Below are positions 9,967-18,902 of a DNA stretch of 64,000 bases, one piece after another (position 1 is the first letter of the stretch; every line of letters starts with the position of its first letter). Under the pieces are notes generated by a model. The model made no database searches. It saw only the letters and a program-made list of their open reading frames with translations, and had not been told where the DNA came from. The stretch is from Burkholderia sp. GTDB lineage: Bacteria > Pseudomonadota > Gammaproteobacteria > Burkholderiales > Burkholderiaceae. The DNA lies in assembly GCA_031253835.1 (NCBI GenBank), contig JAIRVP010000054.1, positions 222,754 to 286,753 on the forward strand, written 5' to 3'. A program made the position numbers and the translations under genes.

Positions 9967-11526
9967 ATGTCATCTCCGTCCCCCCAGGCACCGCTGTCGG
10001 GCGCCAAGCTCGCGATCGGCACGATCGCGGTCTCGCTCGCCATGTTCATGAACGTGCTCGACTCGTCGATCGCGAACGTCGCCATCCCGACGATCTCGGG
10101 CGACCTCGGCGTGTCGGTCGACGAAGGCACGTGGGTGATCACGATCTTCGCGGCCGCGAACGCGGTGTCGATTCCGCTGACGGGCTGGCTCACGCAGCGC
10201 TTCGGGCAGGTCCGCCTGTTCGTCACGTCGATCCTGCTGTTCGTGTTCGCGTCGTGGCTGTGCGGGATCGCGCCGAACCTGCCGACGCTGCTCGCCGCAC
10301 GGATCCTGCAGGGCGCGGTCGCGGGGCCGCTCGCGCCGCTGTCGCAGGCGCTGTTGCTCGGCGCATGGCCGCGGCAGAAATCGTCGAGCGCGCTCGCGCT
10401 GTGGTCGATGACGGCGCTCGTCGGCCCGATCGCGGGGCCGTCGCTCGGCGGCTGGATCACGTACGACTACAACTGGTCGTGGATCTTCTACATCAACATT
10501 CCGGTGGGCTTCTTCGCGGCGGCCGTCACGTGGATCGTGTTCCGCGACCGCGAATCGGCCACGCGCCGCCTGCCGATCGACACCGTCGGCCTGCTGCTGC
10601 TCGTGCTGTGGGTCGCGTCGCTGCAGATCATGCTCGACAAGGGCAAGGATCTCGACTGGTTCAACTCGCCCGTCGTCGTCGCGCTCGGCATCGTCGCGCT
10701 GATCGGCTTCGCGTTCTTCCTCGTATGGGAGCTGCACGAGGCCAACCCGATCGTCGACTTGCGGCTCTTCACGCAGCGCAACTTCGCGGGCGGCACGATC
10801 GCGATCTCGGTCGCGTACGGGATGTTCTTCGGCACGCTCGTGCTGCTGCCGCAATGGATGCAGGGCTACCTCGGCTACCGCGCGATCGATTCGGGGCTGG
10901 CCACCGCGCCGCTCGGGCTGTTCGCAGTCCTGCTCACACCGGTCATGGGGCGCCTGCTGCCGCGCACCGACCCGCGCTACATCGCGACGCTTGCGTTCGT
11001 CGGCTTCGCGGTCGTGTTCATGATGCGCACGACGTTCTACACCGACGTGTCGCGCTGGGATCTCGTGCTGCCGACGCTGCTGCAGGGCATTCCGATGGCG
11101 ATGTTCTTCGTGCCGCTGACGTCGATCATCCTGTCCGGGCTGCCGCCCGAAAAGATCCCGGCTGCGGCCGGCCTGTCGAATTTCGGCCGCACGTTCTGCG
11201 GCGCGGTGGGCACGTCGCTGATCAGCAACGCGTGGAACGACCGCACGATCCTGCATCACGTGCGGCTCACCGAACAGGCGAGCGTCACCAATCCGGTCTT
11301 CACGCAGCAGGTCGACGCGACGCGCTCGCTGCTGCACCTGGGCCCCGATTCGGCGCTCGCGTTCTTCAACGCCTCGGTCGATTCGCAGGCGGCCGTGATG
11401 GGGTTGAACGACATCTTCTTCGTGTCGGCGATCATCTTCATCGCGATCATTCCGCTCATCTGGATCACGAAACCGTCGCGCTCGGGCGGCGGCGATGCCG
11501 ATGCGGCGGCGGCCGGCGCGCATTGA
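9967..11526 (+). CDS. DHA2-family (EmrB/QacA) drug-efflux MFS transporter
   Basis: A 519-residue, 14-helix major facilitator of the DHA2 drug:H+ antiporter family. The first helix has the family mark FMNVLDSSIANVAIPTI. A GWLTQRFGQVR loop follows helix 2, and ARILQGAVAGPLAPLSQALLL lies in the motif C/D region; GPSLGGWITYDYNWSWIFYINIPVG is the DHA2 signature. EmrB proteins normally work with an EmrA membrane-fusion protein and an outer-membrane channel, often encoded upstream. None is present here, so it may borrow one or work alone in the inner membrane. The ATG follows an AGGAA ribosome site. Drug specificity cannot be read from sequence. Confidence 0.9.
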   Translation: MSSPSPQAPLSGAKLAIGTIAVSLAMFMNVLDSSIANVAIPTISGDLGVSVDEGTWVITIFAAANAVSIPLTGWLTQRFGQVRLFVTSILLFVFASWLCGIAPNLPTLLAARILQGAVAGPLAPLSQALLLGAWPRQKSSSALALWSMTALVGPIAGPSLGGWITYDYNWSWIFYINIPVGFFAAAVTWIVFRDRESATRRLPIDTVGLLLLVLWVASLQIMLDKGKDLDWFNSPVVVALGIVALIGFAFFLVWELHEANPIVDLRLFTQRNFAGGTIAISVAYGMFFGTLVLLPQWMQGYLGYRAIDSGLATAPLGLFAVLLTPVMGRLLPRTDPRYIATLAFVGFAVVFMMRTTFYTDVSRWDLVLPTLLQGIPMAMFFVPLTSIILSGLPPEKIPAAAGLSNFGRTFCGAVGTSLISNAWNDRTILHHVRLTEQASVTNPVFTQQVDATRSLLHLGPDSALAFFNASVDSQAAVMGLNDIFFVSAIIFIAIIPLIWITKPSRSGGGDADAAAAGAH

Positions 11527-11692
11527 TCGGCCCTCGCGGCAGCCGGGCCGCGCGCCGGGGCCCGAACCGCCCCTCGCAGACGTAATAAAGACTTGCAATG
11601 GATACAGGCGGAAACGTCAACAGCCGGCGCCCGTACCGCGTTTTTTCGTCATGCGCCCAACCTCCGGACGCGCAACGACAGGAGAACACACC

Positions 11693-12022
11693 ATGCGAGC
11701 CCTTACCCGCCACATCGCGATTGCCGCCACCCTGATGTCGGTGCTGACCGGCACCGCGTTCGCCGACACGCCGTGGCAAAACGCGCATCCGCGCCGCGAA
11801 GAGGTCAACCAGCGCCTCGCGAACCAGAATCGCCGCATCCATCACGAAGTGAAGGAAGGCGAGATGTCGCACGCCCAGGCCGCGCGCCTGCACCGTGACG
11901 ACCGCAAGATCCGCCAGGAAGAGCGGGACATGGCTGCGCAGGATCGCAGCCACATCACGAAGAGCGAAAAGCACGTGCTGAACCAGCAGGAAAATGCGGT
12001 CAGCAACAAGATCGGCCAATAA
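11693..12022 (+). CDS. Small secreted helical protein, unknown function
   Basis: A 109-residue protein with a clear signal peptide (MRALTRHIAIAATLMSVLTGTAFA, cleavage expected before DTPW). The mature part is short, very charged and predicted helical, with regular heptad-like spacing of NQRLANQNRRIHHEV and RLHRDDRKIRQEERDM, so a periplasmic coiled coil is likely. The start is supported by AGGAG 9 bp upstream. A strong hairpin terminator follows. I do not recognise the family; similar short charged exported proteins are common in Burkholderia. Confidence 0.75.
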   Translation: MRALTRHIAIAATLMSVLTGTAFADTPWQNAHPRREEVNQRLANQNRRIHHEVKEGEMSHAQAARLHRDDRKIRQEERDMAAQDRSHITKSEKHVLNQQENAVSNKIGQ

Positions 12023-12066
12023 CAGCGACAACACCGGCAAGCGCCCATTCGCCATCACCTGAAACG

Positions 12067-12100
12067 CCCGCTGCCGCGATGCGGCAGCGGGTGCTTGTTG
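12067..12100 (+). terminator. Rho-independent terminator
   Basis: A perfect 11-bp stem (CCCGCTGCCGC / GCGGCAGCGGG) with a 3-nt loop, followed by a T-rich stretch (TGCTTGTTG). It lies 45 bp after the stop of the small secreted protein. Confidence 0.8.
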
Positions 12101-12290
12101 CATCGCCTTGTTGTATCGAATCGTTTCAACGCGCCGACGGCGTCAAATGCTGCGGGTATACTCCGTCGTCAGCCGCCTGTCGCATCGCCGTCCGTCAAAA
12201 ACGGCCCGATTCCGGGCGGTTTCGTCGCGAAGCTTCGCGTTTCGCCTACCCCGCGCCCCAGCCTCGATACGAGACACACGACGACCGACC

Positions 12291-12623
12291 ATGAAACGAT
12301 TCCTGCTGCTCCTTCCCGCCGCCCTGCTCGCCGCCTGCGGCTCCGCTCCCTCGTCCGACTCGGCCTCGTCCGGCGCCGCACCGATGATCTACGTATCGTC
12401 GCAACGCCCGGCCCACGCGATCGCGAACTGCCTCGACAGCCGCCTGTCGGGCACCGAGCAATCGCAGCACAACGGCGTGACCGACATCTCCGTCGGCTCG
12501 AATTCGTACTTCGTCACGCTCACGCCGTCGGGCAACGGCTCGGTCGTCAAGGTCGTGCGCGGCTCGGGCAGCGAGCCGGCCGAAGAAGCGATGCGCTTCG
12601 CGATCGCGCGCTGCGTGATCTGA
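12291..12623 (+). CDS. Small lipoprotein, unknown function
   Basis: A 110-residue predicted lipoprotein. The N terminus MKRFLLLLPAALLAACGS carries a lipobox LAAC, so Cys16 should be lipidated; the following Gly-Ser suggests outer-membrane sorting. The mature domain contains two further cysteines (ANCLDSR and IARCVI) that could form a disulfide. It lies between a terminator and the start of a substrate-binding-protein gene. The family is not recognised. The start at 12291 is chosen because the signal peptide begins there, although the frame stays open upstream to 12108. Confidence 0.75.
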   Translation: MKRFLLLLPAALLAACGSAPSSDSASSGAAPMIYVSSQRPAHAIANCLDSRLSGTEQSQHNGVTDISVGSNSYFVTLTPSGNGSVVKVVRGSGSEPAEEAMRFAIARCVI

Positions 12624-12750
12624 CGCCTGCCGGCGCCGGGCGCCCGCCCGGCCCACTGCCGCGCGCCGCACGGCGCGCGCGCCGAATATTTTCATCCGGG
12701 CGGCCGTCGATGAGAGAATCGCAGCACGATTCCCTTTCGATGGAGCCCGC

Positions 12751-14340
12751 ATGAAGCACCTGCTGTCCCGGCTGTTCGTCAGCGCCGCGCTCGTCGCGCT
12801 TGTTCCGGCGCTGCCGGCGCAGGCTGCCACGCCGCCCGGCATCTTCGTCGTCGCCACGCAGCTCGGCGAATTCACGACCCTCGACCCGAGCGGGATCTAC
12901 GAGCTGGTGCCGTCCGAATACGTCGCGAACACCTACGAGCGGCTGGTGCGCGTCGACCTGAAGGACCCGACGCGCTTCGACGGGCAGATCGCGCAATCGT
13001 GGACGGTCGGCGCGGACGGCACGACCTACACGTTCAAGCTGCGCCCCGGCCTCACGTTCCATTCCGGCAACCCGGTGACCGCCGACGACGTCGCATGGTC
13101 GCTGCAGCGCACCATCCTGCTCGACAAGGGACCGGCCGGCGTGCTCGCCGATCTCGGCCTCACGAAGGCGAACGTGATGCAGAAGGTGCGCGTGGTCGAT
13201 CCGCAGACCGTCGTGCTCGAAACCGACCGCAAGTACGCGCCGAGCTTCGTGCTCAACGTGCTCAGCGCGTGCCCGGCGTCGGTGTTCGACAAGAAGCTGC
13301 TGCTGTCGCACCAGCAGGGCAACGATTTCGGCAGCGGCTGGCTGCGGACCAACGACGCGGGCTCGGGCCCGTACCAGCTTGCCAAGTGGACGCCGAACGA
13401 AAGCATCGTGCTGCAGCGCTTCGAGAAGTACCGCACGCCGTACCCGATGAAGCGCGTCGTGCTGCGCCACGTGCCCGAAGCGTCCGCGCAGCGGCTGCTG
13501 CTGGAGAACGGCGACGCCGACGCCGCGCGCAACCTGAGCCCCGACAGCCTCGCCGCGCTGTCGAAGGCCGGCAAGATCAAGGTCGCGTCGTGGCCGGTAT
13601 CCGCGCTGCTGTACCTGAGCCTGAACACGAAGAACCCGAACCTCGCGAAGCCCGAGGTGCAGCAGGCGATGAAATGGCTCGTCGACTACGACGGCATCCA
13701 GCGCAACATCGTCAGCACGACCTACAAGGTGCACCAGACTTTCCTGCCCGAAGGCTTCCTCGGCGCGTCGAACGCGCGGCCGTACAAGCAGGACGTCGCG
13801 AAGGCGAAGGCGCTGCTCGCGAAGGCCGGCTTGCCGAACGGCTTCGACGTGACGATGGACATGCCGAACGACTATCCGTACCTCGAGATCGCGCAGGCGC
13901 TGCAGGCGAACTTCGCGCAGGGCGGCATCCGCGTGAAGCTGATCCCCGGCGATGCGAAGCAGGCGATCGGCAAGTACCGCGCGCGCCAGCACGACATCTT
14001 CATCGGCGAATGGTCGCCCGACTACATGGACCCGAACAGCAACGCGCGCGGCTTCGCGTGGAATCCGGACAACTCGGATCAGTCGCCGACGAAGATGCTC
14101 GCGTGGCGCAACAGCTGGGACATCCCGCAACTGACGAAGGACACCGAGGCCGCGCTCGTCGAGCCGTCGCCCGCGAAGCGCGCGCAGCGTTACGAAGCGC
14201 TGCAGAAGGCCGTGCTCGCGAACTCGCCGTTCATCATCATGTTCGAGAAGGTCGTGCAGGTTGCGACGCGCCCCGGCACGACCGGGCCGGAAATCGGGCC
14301 GATCAACGACCTCGTGTCATACCGCACGCTCGCGAAGTAA
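12751..14340 (+). CDS. Peptide-type ABC transporter substrate-binding protein (SBP_bac_5), orphan
   Basis: A 529-residue periplasmic binding protein of the DppA/OppA family, with a signal peptide ending in LPAQA before ATPPG. The family body is complete (SWTVGADGTTYTFKLRPGL, then DVAWSLQRTILLDKGP). It is a close paralogue of the ddpA-like protein at 25071-26672: the two share long nearly identical stretches, for example around KVHQTFLPEGFLG and FIGEWSPDYMDPNSNARGFAWNP. Unlike that gene it has no permease or ATPase beside it, so it may feed the same transporter with a different peptide specificity. A GGAG ribosome site precedes the ATG. Confidence 0.88.
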   Translation: MKHLLSRLFVSAALVALVPALPAQAATPPGIFVVATQLGEFTTLDPSGIYELVPSEYVANTYERLVRVDLKDPTRFDGQIAQSWTVGADGTTYTFKLRPGLTFHSGNPVTADDVAWSLQRTILLDKGPAGVLADLGLTKANVMQKVRVVDPQTVVLETDRKYAPSFVLNVLSACPASVFDKKLLLSHQQGNDFGSGWLRTNDAGSGPYQLAKWTPNESIVLQRFEKYRTPYPMKRVVLRHVPEASAQRLLLENGDADAARNLSPDSLAALSKAGKIKVASWPVSALLYLSLNTKNPNLAKPEVQQAMKWLVDYDGIQRNIVSTTYKVHQTFLPEGFLGASNARPYKQDVAKAKALLAKAGLPNGFDVTMDMPNDYPYLEIAQALQANFAQGGIRVKLIPGDAKQAIGKYRARQHDIFIGEWSPDYMDPNSNARGFAWNPDNSDQSPTKMLAWRNSWDIPQLTKDTEAALVEPSPAKRAQRYEALQKAVLANSPFIIMFEKVVQVATRPGTTGPEIGPINDLVSYRTLAK

Positions 14341-14546
14341 TCGCGGCGGCCCGCGCACCCGGCCGTGCCGGTGCGCGGGTAATCGCCGCCGGCCGCCGCG
14401 CCGGCACCCGGTCGGGCGGCGGTACCGATCTACAATAACCGGCGACGCGGGGGCCGGCTGCGCCCGGCGGTGATCGAAGTCACCGGATTCGCGTCACCAA
14501 CGAAGACAGGATGCGCACGCCCGAGTGCGCACAACGGGAACCGAAC

Positions 14547-15800
14547 ATGCATCCGAGCGAGCACGCGGTCTGCGTAGCGATCAACGACAACAACCGCGCG
14601 TGGTACGAAATGCTCGTGCCGTTCCTGCTGTCGCTCCGGCAGACCGGCTACGACGGACGGATCGCGGTGATCGGCTACGGGCTGTCCGAACGCAAGCGGC
14701 AGATCCTCGCGAGCCAGTCGGTCGACGTGATCGACGCGTCGGGCGCGTATGCGCTGCCGGTCGGCCGCTTCATCGAGGCGGCCGGGTATTGCGCGCGCCA
14801 TCCGCAGATCCGCAAGCTCGCGCTGTACGACGCCGACATCTGGTTCTGCGCGCCGCCGTTCGACCTGTTCTCGCAGATCGGCGACGACCGGATCCATGTG
14901 TGCCCCGACCCGCTGTTCTGCACGTTCGTCGTCACGCCGCTGATCGGCGAGCGGCGCGACCATCACTGGCGTCTCGTCGTCGACGCGGTCACCGCACGCC
15001 ACGGCGGTGCGCTGCAGGCCGGGCTCGTCGCCGGGACCGCCGACGCCTGGGCACGCTACGCGGACCACCTGCGCGACTGCATCGCACGCGTCGGCACCGA
15101 TTTCCAGGAATGCTTCGGCATCGACACGACGTTCCTGCATCTGTGGAGCGCCCAGGGCGAAACGGCGCTGCTCGATCCGGTCCAGAACTTCGTCAGCAAG
15201 TACGGCATTCACGAATCGTTCGACGCGGGCAGCGGCACGACCACGCTCCGGTATCAGGGCGAGCCGATCCGCGCGCTGCACATGACCGGCGACATCCGCT
15301 TCTTCGACCGCTGGCGCTACTACGCGAACCACACCGACGCTGCGCTGCGCGACGGCGCGCCGTTCGCATTGTCGGACGGCACGCCGGCGCCGTCCGACGC
15401 GGCCGCCGCGCGCATCGCCGCGGCGGACTACGTGCAATCGGCCGGGCTGACCGTTTCATCCGTCGCGATCGAGGGCAGCGCAGGCGCGTACCTGCAGCCG
15501 ATCGACGAACCGGGCGGCACGATGCTCGTCGGCAGCGGCAACCACGAAGTCGTGTTCACCGCGACCCGCGACATCGCGCGGCTGAACGTCTACGCCACCC
15601 ACCCGTCCGGCTCGCCGTCGCCGCTGCTGTGCGAAGTGCAGGTCAACGGGCAGGCGCAGCGCAAAGGCACCGAGCTGATGGCGCACTTCTGGTATCAGGT
15701 CGCGGCCGGCGCCGTCATCACGCTGCGCGCGACGAGCCTCGGCGGCCAGCAGTGCAACGCGATCTGGCGGCTGCGCGAAGCGCCGGACATGCAGCAGTAG
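14547..15800 (+). CDS. Glycosyltransferase-like protein with C-terminal beta domain
   Basis: A 417-residue cytoplasmic protein. The first ~270 residues look like a nucleotide-sugar transferase fold: an alternating start (AVCVAINDNNRAWYEMLVPFLLSLRQTGYDGRIAVIGYG), then LALYDADIWF, whose DAD could be the metal-binding DxD of a GT-A enzyme. The last ~130 residues are beta-rich (SVAIEGSAGAYLQPIDEPGG, then VQVNGQAQRKGTELM) and could be a carbohydrate-binding-like module. I chose the ATG at 14547; the frame extends to 14511. Neighbours give no pathway. The assignment is tentative, since there is no clear family signature beyond the DxD region. Confidence 0.5.
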   Translation: MHPSEHAVCVAINDNNRAWYEMLVPFLLSLRQTGYDGRIAVIGYGLSERKRQILASQSVDVIDASGAYALPVGRFIEAAGYCARHPQIRKLALYDADIWFCAPPFDLFSQIGDDRIHVCPDPLFCTFVVTPLIGERRDHHWRLVVDAVTARHGGALQAGLVAGTADAWARYADHLRDCIARVGTDFQECFGIDTTFLHLWSAQGETALLDPVQNFVSKYGIHESFDAGSGTTTLRYQGEPIRALHMTGDIRFFDRWRYYANHTDAALRDGAPFALSDGTPAPSDAAAARIAAADYVQSAGLTVSSVAIEGSAGAYLQPIDEPGGTMLVGSGNHEVVFTATRDIARLNVYATHPSGSPSPLLCEVQVNGQAQRKGTELMAHFWYQVAAGAVITLRATSLGGQQCNAIWRLREAPDMQQ

Positions 15801-15818
15801 GTACCGGCCCGCTGCCGT

Positions 15819-17126
15819 TCAATTGAATGCGGCCCACACCAGGTACGCATTCAACCCGACGATCACGACCGTCGCCGCGCCGGCGACGATCCGCAGCGGC
15901 ATCCGCATCGCGTACGCACCCATCACGTCCGCGCGCGCCGACAGCATCAACAGCGCGATCATCGGCAGCGGCAATACGAAACTCAGCACGACCTGGCTTG
16001 CGACCATCGCGCGCGTGACGTCGCAGCCGAGTGCGACCACCGCGAACGCCGGCGCGATCGTCACCGCGCGCCGCACCCACACCGACATGCGGCGGCGGAT
16101 GAAACCCTGCATCACGACCTGCCCGGCCATCGTGCCGACCACCGAGCTCGACACGCCCGACGTCAGCAGCGCGACGAGAAACAGCGCGCCGGCCGCCGGC
16201 CCGAGCACCGGGATCAGCGTGTGATACGCGTCGCCGATGTCGGTCATGCCCGGCGCGCTCAGATGGAACGCCGACGACGCCATCATCACCATCGCGAGAT
16301 TCACGAACCCGGCCAGCCCGAGCGCGACGACAACCTCGCGATTCGAAAACCGCACGAGCCGCCGCCGCTCCGCGTCGTCGCGCGGCGCGGTGCGATCCTG
16401 AGTGAGGCCCGAATGCAGATACAGCGTGTGCGGCATGATCGTCGCGCCGATGATCCCGACCGCGATCGTCAGCGCCGCGTGATCCGGGATCTGCGGGACG
16501 ACCAGATGGAACGCGGCCGCGTGCCAGTCCTGCGGCGCGATCAGCAGTTCGCCGAGATAGCACGCGCCGATCACGCCGACCAGCGCCGCGATCGCGGCCT
16601 CCAGCGGCCGGAAGCCGCGCTTTTCGAGCGCGAGGATCGCGCAGGTCGCCAACGCGGTCGCGATCATCCCCGCGAACAGCGACAGGTGGCATAACAGCCC
16701 GAATGCGAGCGCACCGCCGAGGAATTCCGCAAGATCGGTCGCCATCGCGGCAATCTCGGACGCGATCCACATGCCCCACACGACCGGCGCGGGGAAGCGG
16801 TCGCGGCACAGCTCGGCAAGATTGCGGCCGGTCACGATGCCGAGCTTCGCGGACATCGCCTGGAACAGCATCGCGATCGCGTTCGCGGCCAGCACGACCC
16901 ACAGCAGCCGGTAGCCGTATGCGGCGCCGGCCTGGATGTTGGTCGCGAAGTTGCCGGGATCCATGTAGCCGATCGACGCGATCACGGCCGGGCCGACGAA
17001 CGGCAGCAGCGCGGCGACGCCGGTGCGGCGCCCTTCCAGCGCGGCGCGCGCCGCGCCGTCGGTACGCTCGGTGGGCAGGCCCGGCAGCACGAGGCCGCCG
17101 GCAGGTTTGCTCGGGACGGGAAGCAT
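15819..17126 (-). CDS. mntH: Nramp-family Mn2+/divalent metal transporter
   Basis: A 435-residue proton-coupled divalent-metal importer of the Nramp family with about 11 membrane helices. The first metal-binding helix has the diagnostic SIGYMDPGNFATN (DPGN) and the sixth helix has GIIGATIMPHTLYLHSGL (MPH); these hold the Asp, Asn and Met metal ligands. It lies 93 bp downstream of, and in the same direction as, an oxalate decarboxylase gene. That enzyme requires manganese, so co-expression would make sense. The neighbouring gene on the other side converges on it. Confidence 0.93.
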   Translation of the reverse strand: MLPVPSKPAGGLVLPGLPTERTDGAARAALEGRRTGVAALLPFVGPAVIASIGYMDPGNFATNIQAGAAYGYRLLWVVLAANAIAMLFQAMSAKLGIVTGRNLAELCRDRFPAPVVWGMWIASEIAAMATDLAEFLGGALAFGLLCHLSLFAGMIATALATCAILALEKRGFRPLEAAIAALVGVIGACYLGELLIAPQDWHAAAFHLVVPQIPDHAALTIAVGIIGATIMPHTLYLHSGLTQDRTAPRDDAERRRLVRFSNREVVVALGLAGFVNLAMVMMASSAFHLSAPGMTDIGDAYHTLIPVLGPAAGALFLVALLTSGVSSSVVGTMAGQVVMQGFIRRRMSVWVRRAVTIAPAFAVVALGCDVTRAMVASQVVLSFVLPLPMIALLMLSARADVMGAYAMRMPLRIVAGAATVVIVGLNAYLVWAAFN

Positions 17127-17219
17127 GGTGGAGTTTCCGTTCGAATGAGGAAGACCGATTCGGGATCAGGCGCCGCCGCCGGCATGCCGCCTGCCGGCCG
17201 CGGCGGAGCGACGACCGCG

Positions 17220-18476
17220 TTACAGCGGCACGACGTCGGGACGATTGCGCGGAAACTGCGCGATCACGTCGGGCGCGACGTTCAGGTGCGCTTCGACGAG
17301 CTTCGGCGGCGTATGCGCGAGCCAGTCGGACAGCGACACCTCCGCATAGCGGTCGGTCTTGAAGATCTCGAGGAACACGAGGTCGGTCTTGCCGGTGTTC
17401 TGCACGTAGTGCCCGAGGCTCTTCTTCACGTAGCCGACGTCGCCCGCGCGGAAGTCGGCCGTCTGCGCCTTCGGCCCCGTGTCGAACACGGTCATCCGCG
17501 CGTCGCCCTGCAGGTAGTACTGCCATTCGTCGGCGTTCGGGTGCCAGTGCAGCTCGCGCATGCCGCCCGGATGCACGGTGACGAGCGCGGCCGCGACGGT
17601 CGTCGACACGTTGAAGTTGGTGCTGTCCGCGATCCGCACTTCGCCGCCGCGCGTCTTTTTGACCGGCTTCATGTCGCCGAGCGAGAAGATGAACGGATGC
17701 GGCGGCGCCCCGGCCGACGCAGCCGATGCGCGCTGCGCGTCCGCGAGCGGGCCCGGTTCGTCGCCCTGGAAGATCCACAGGTTGTCGAGCGGAACGTTCC
17801 TGAACGCATCGGCCGGCACGCCGAAGTTGAGCGCGAGCACGTCCGGCGGCGTATGCGCAATCCAGTCGGTCAGCAGCAACGTGTTGAATTCCGATGCGCG
17901 GCCGTTATCGAACGCGAGCAGGAATTCGGCGCCGTCGGTGCCCAGACCCTGCAGCGAATGCGGCAGGCCGGGCGGGAAATACCAGAGATCGCCGGTCTTG
18001 ACGTCATGCACCGACGGCCGCCCCAACTCGTCGAGCACCGTGATCCGGCAGCGGCCGTCGAGCATGATTGCCCACTCGGCCTGCTGGTGCCAGTGCATCT
18101 CGCGAATGCCGCCGCGCGTCAGGCGCATGTTGACGCCGGAAATGGTTTCGGAAATCGCAAAATCGTCTTGCGTGACTTCGCGCGCCCATCCGCCATTTTG
18201 AATGCGTTTATGAGCATTATTGAAAGATGCCCAGAATAACGGCATTCCGTTGATATCGGTGGCCGGCGGATCCTGAAAAGACGGAAACTGATTGGCGATG
18301 GCCGGATTTTTCGGCCCCGGATCGGTCAGGCTCTGCCGGTTGCGCGCATTCACCGCGCCTTCCGGCGGGCGGTCCGGATTACCGAACGAGGCCGCCTTGG
18401 CCGATACCGCGATACCCGCGGCAGCAATGGCGCCGGCCGTACCCGCCAGCATTTTGCGTCGAGAAAGATTCGTCAT
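17220..18476 (-). CDS. oxdC: Exported bicupin oxalate decarboxylase
   Basis: A 418-residue bicupin that splits oxalate to formate and CO2, using Mn and O2. The N terminus SRRKMLAGTAGAIAAAG looks like a Tat-type export signal, so the enzyme should act in the periplasm. Both cupins keep their metal ligands: His128, His130, Glu134, His173 and His311, His313, Glu318, His357. The lid loop reads SEFNT (195-199), where Bacillus OxdC has SENST; the catalytic lid glutamate is kept (Glu196), which favours decarboxylase over oxidase activity. Bacillus OxdC is cytosolic, so export is a difference. An AGAGGAAATC ribosome site precedes the ATG. An unusually AT-rich upstream region carries a palindrome. mntH follows and may supply the metal. 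Confidence 0.87.
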   Translation of the reverse strand: MTNLSRRKMLAGTAGAIAAAGIAVSAKAASFGNPDRPPEGAVNARNRQSLTDPGPKNPAIANQFPSFQDPPATDINGMPLFWASFNNAHKRIQNGGWAREVTQDDFAISETISGVNMRLTRGGIREMHWHQQAEWAIMLDGRCRITVLDELGRPSVHDVKTGDLWYFPPGLPHSLQGLGTDGAEFLLAFDNGRASEFNTLLLTDWIAHTPPDVLALNFGVPADAFRNVPLDNLWIFQGDEPGPLADAQRASAASAGAPPHPFIFSLGDMKPVKKTRGGEVRIADSTNFNVSTTVAAALVTVHPGGMRELHWHPNADEWQYYLQGDARMTVFDTGPKAQTADFRAGDVGYVKKSLGHYVQNTGKTDLVFLEIFKTDRYAEVSLSDWLAHTPPKLVEAHLNVAPDVIAQFPRNRPDVVPL

Positions 18477-18902
18477 GATTTCCTCTTCATTCCTGCAATT
18501 GAGAGCATTTCCATTACGGAATATTTTCCGTTTTCGGATTATCGAAAATCAAAGATCCCGTGACGCAAGTTAAATCCAAATCGACAAAAAACTTAAATGA
18601 ATTATTAACCTCGATTGATGACTTAATCTGATACTCTTTAATTTTGTAATTATTGCGTTGCAGCGGGACGCTCGCGGGCGATCGAGGCCGGTGAGATGGA
18701 CGAATCAGGAAAATGCGGGAATACGGCCGGGTGTGGCTGCGAAGCCGGGGATGGAGGCCAGAGGAGATGAATGTGCGCCGCGCGCGATCGCGATGCATCT
18801 GAATCGCCGGACATGCAGCAGTAGGCAGTTGCCGGTTGGCGGTCAAGGTCGACCGCCAACCATGCGTCACGCGAACAAGGCGCCGGGCATCGAGTGGAAG
18901 CT
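18477..18902. promoter_or_regulatory. AT-rich control region with palindrome upstream of oxalate decarboxylase
   Basis: About 425 bp with no convincing gene. The part at 18500-18660 is strikingly AT-rich for this genome, unlike the GC-rich flanks. It contains a perfect palindrome ACGGAAtattTTCCGT at 18516-18531, 40 bp upstream of the oxalate decarboxylase start, a good operator candidate. The right part (18660-18900) is GC-rich again and shows nothing I recognise. The compositional break may also mark the edge of acquired DNA to the right. Confidence 0.5.

Noticed and set aside
17220..18476. Oxalate oxidase rather than decarboxylase
   Set aside because: Two intact cupin metal sites and the retained lid glutamate (SEFNT) favour the decarboxylase.
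18514..18870. Short minus-strand open frame in the AT-rich region
   Set aside because: No ribosome site, composition changes in the middle, and no recognisable product.
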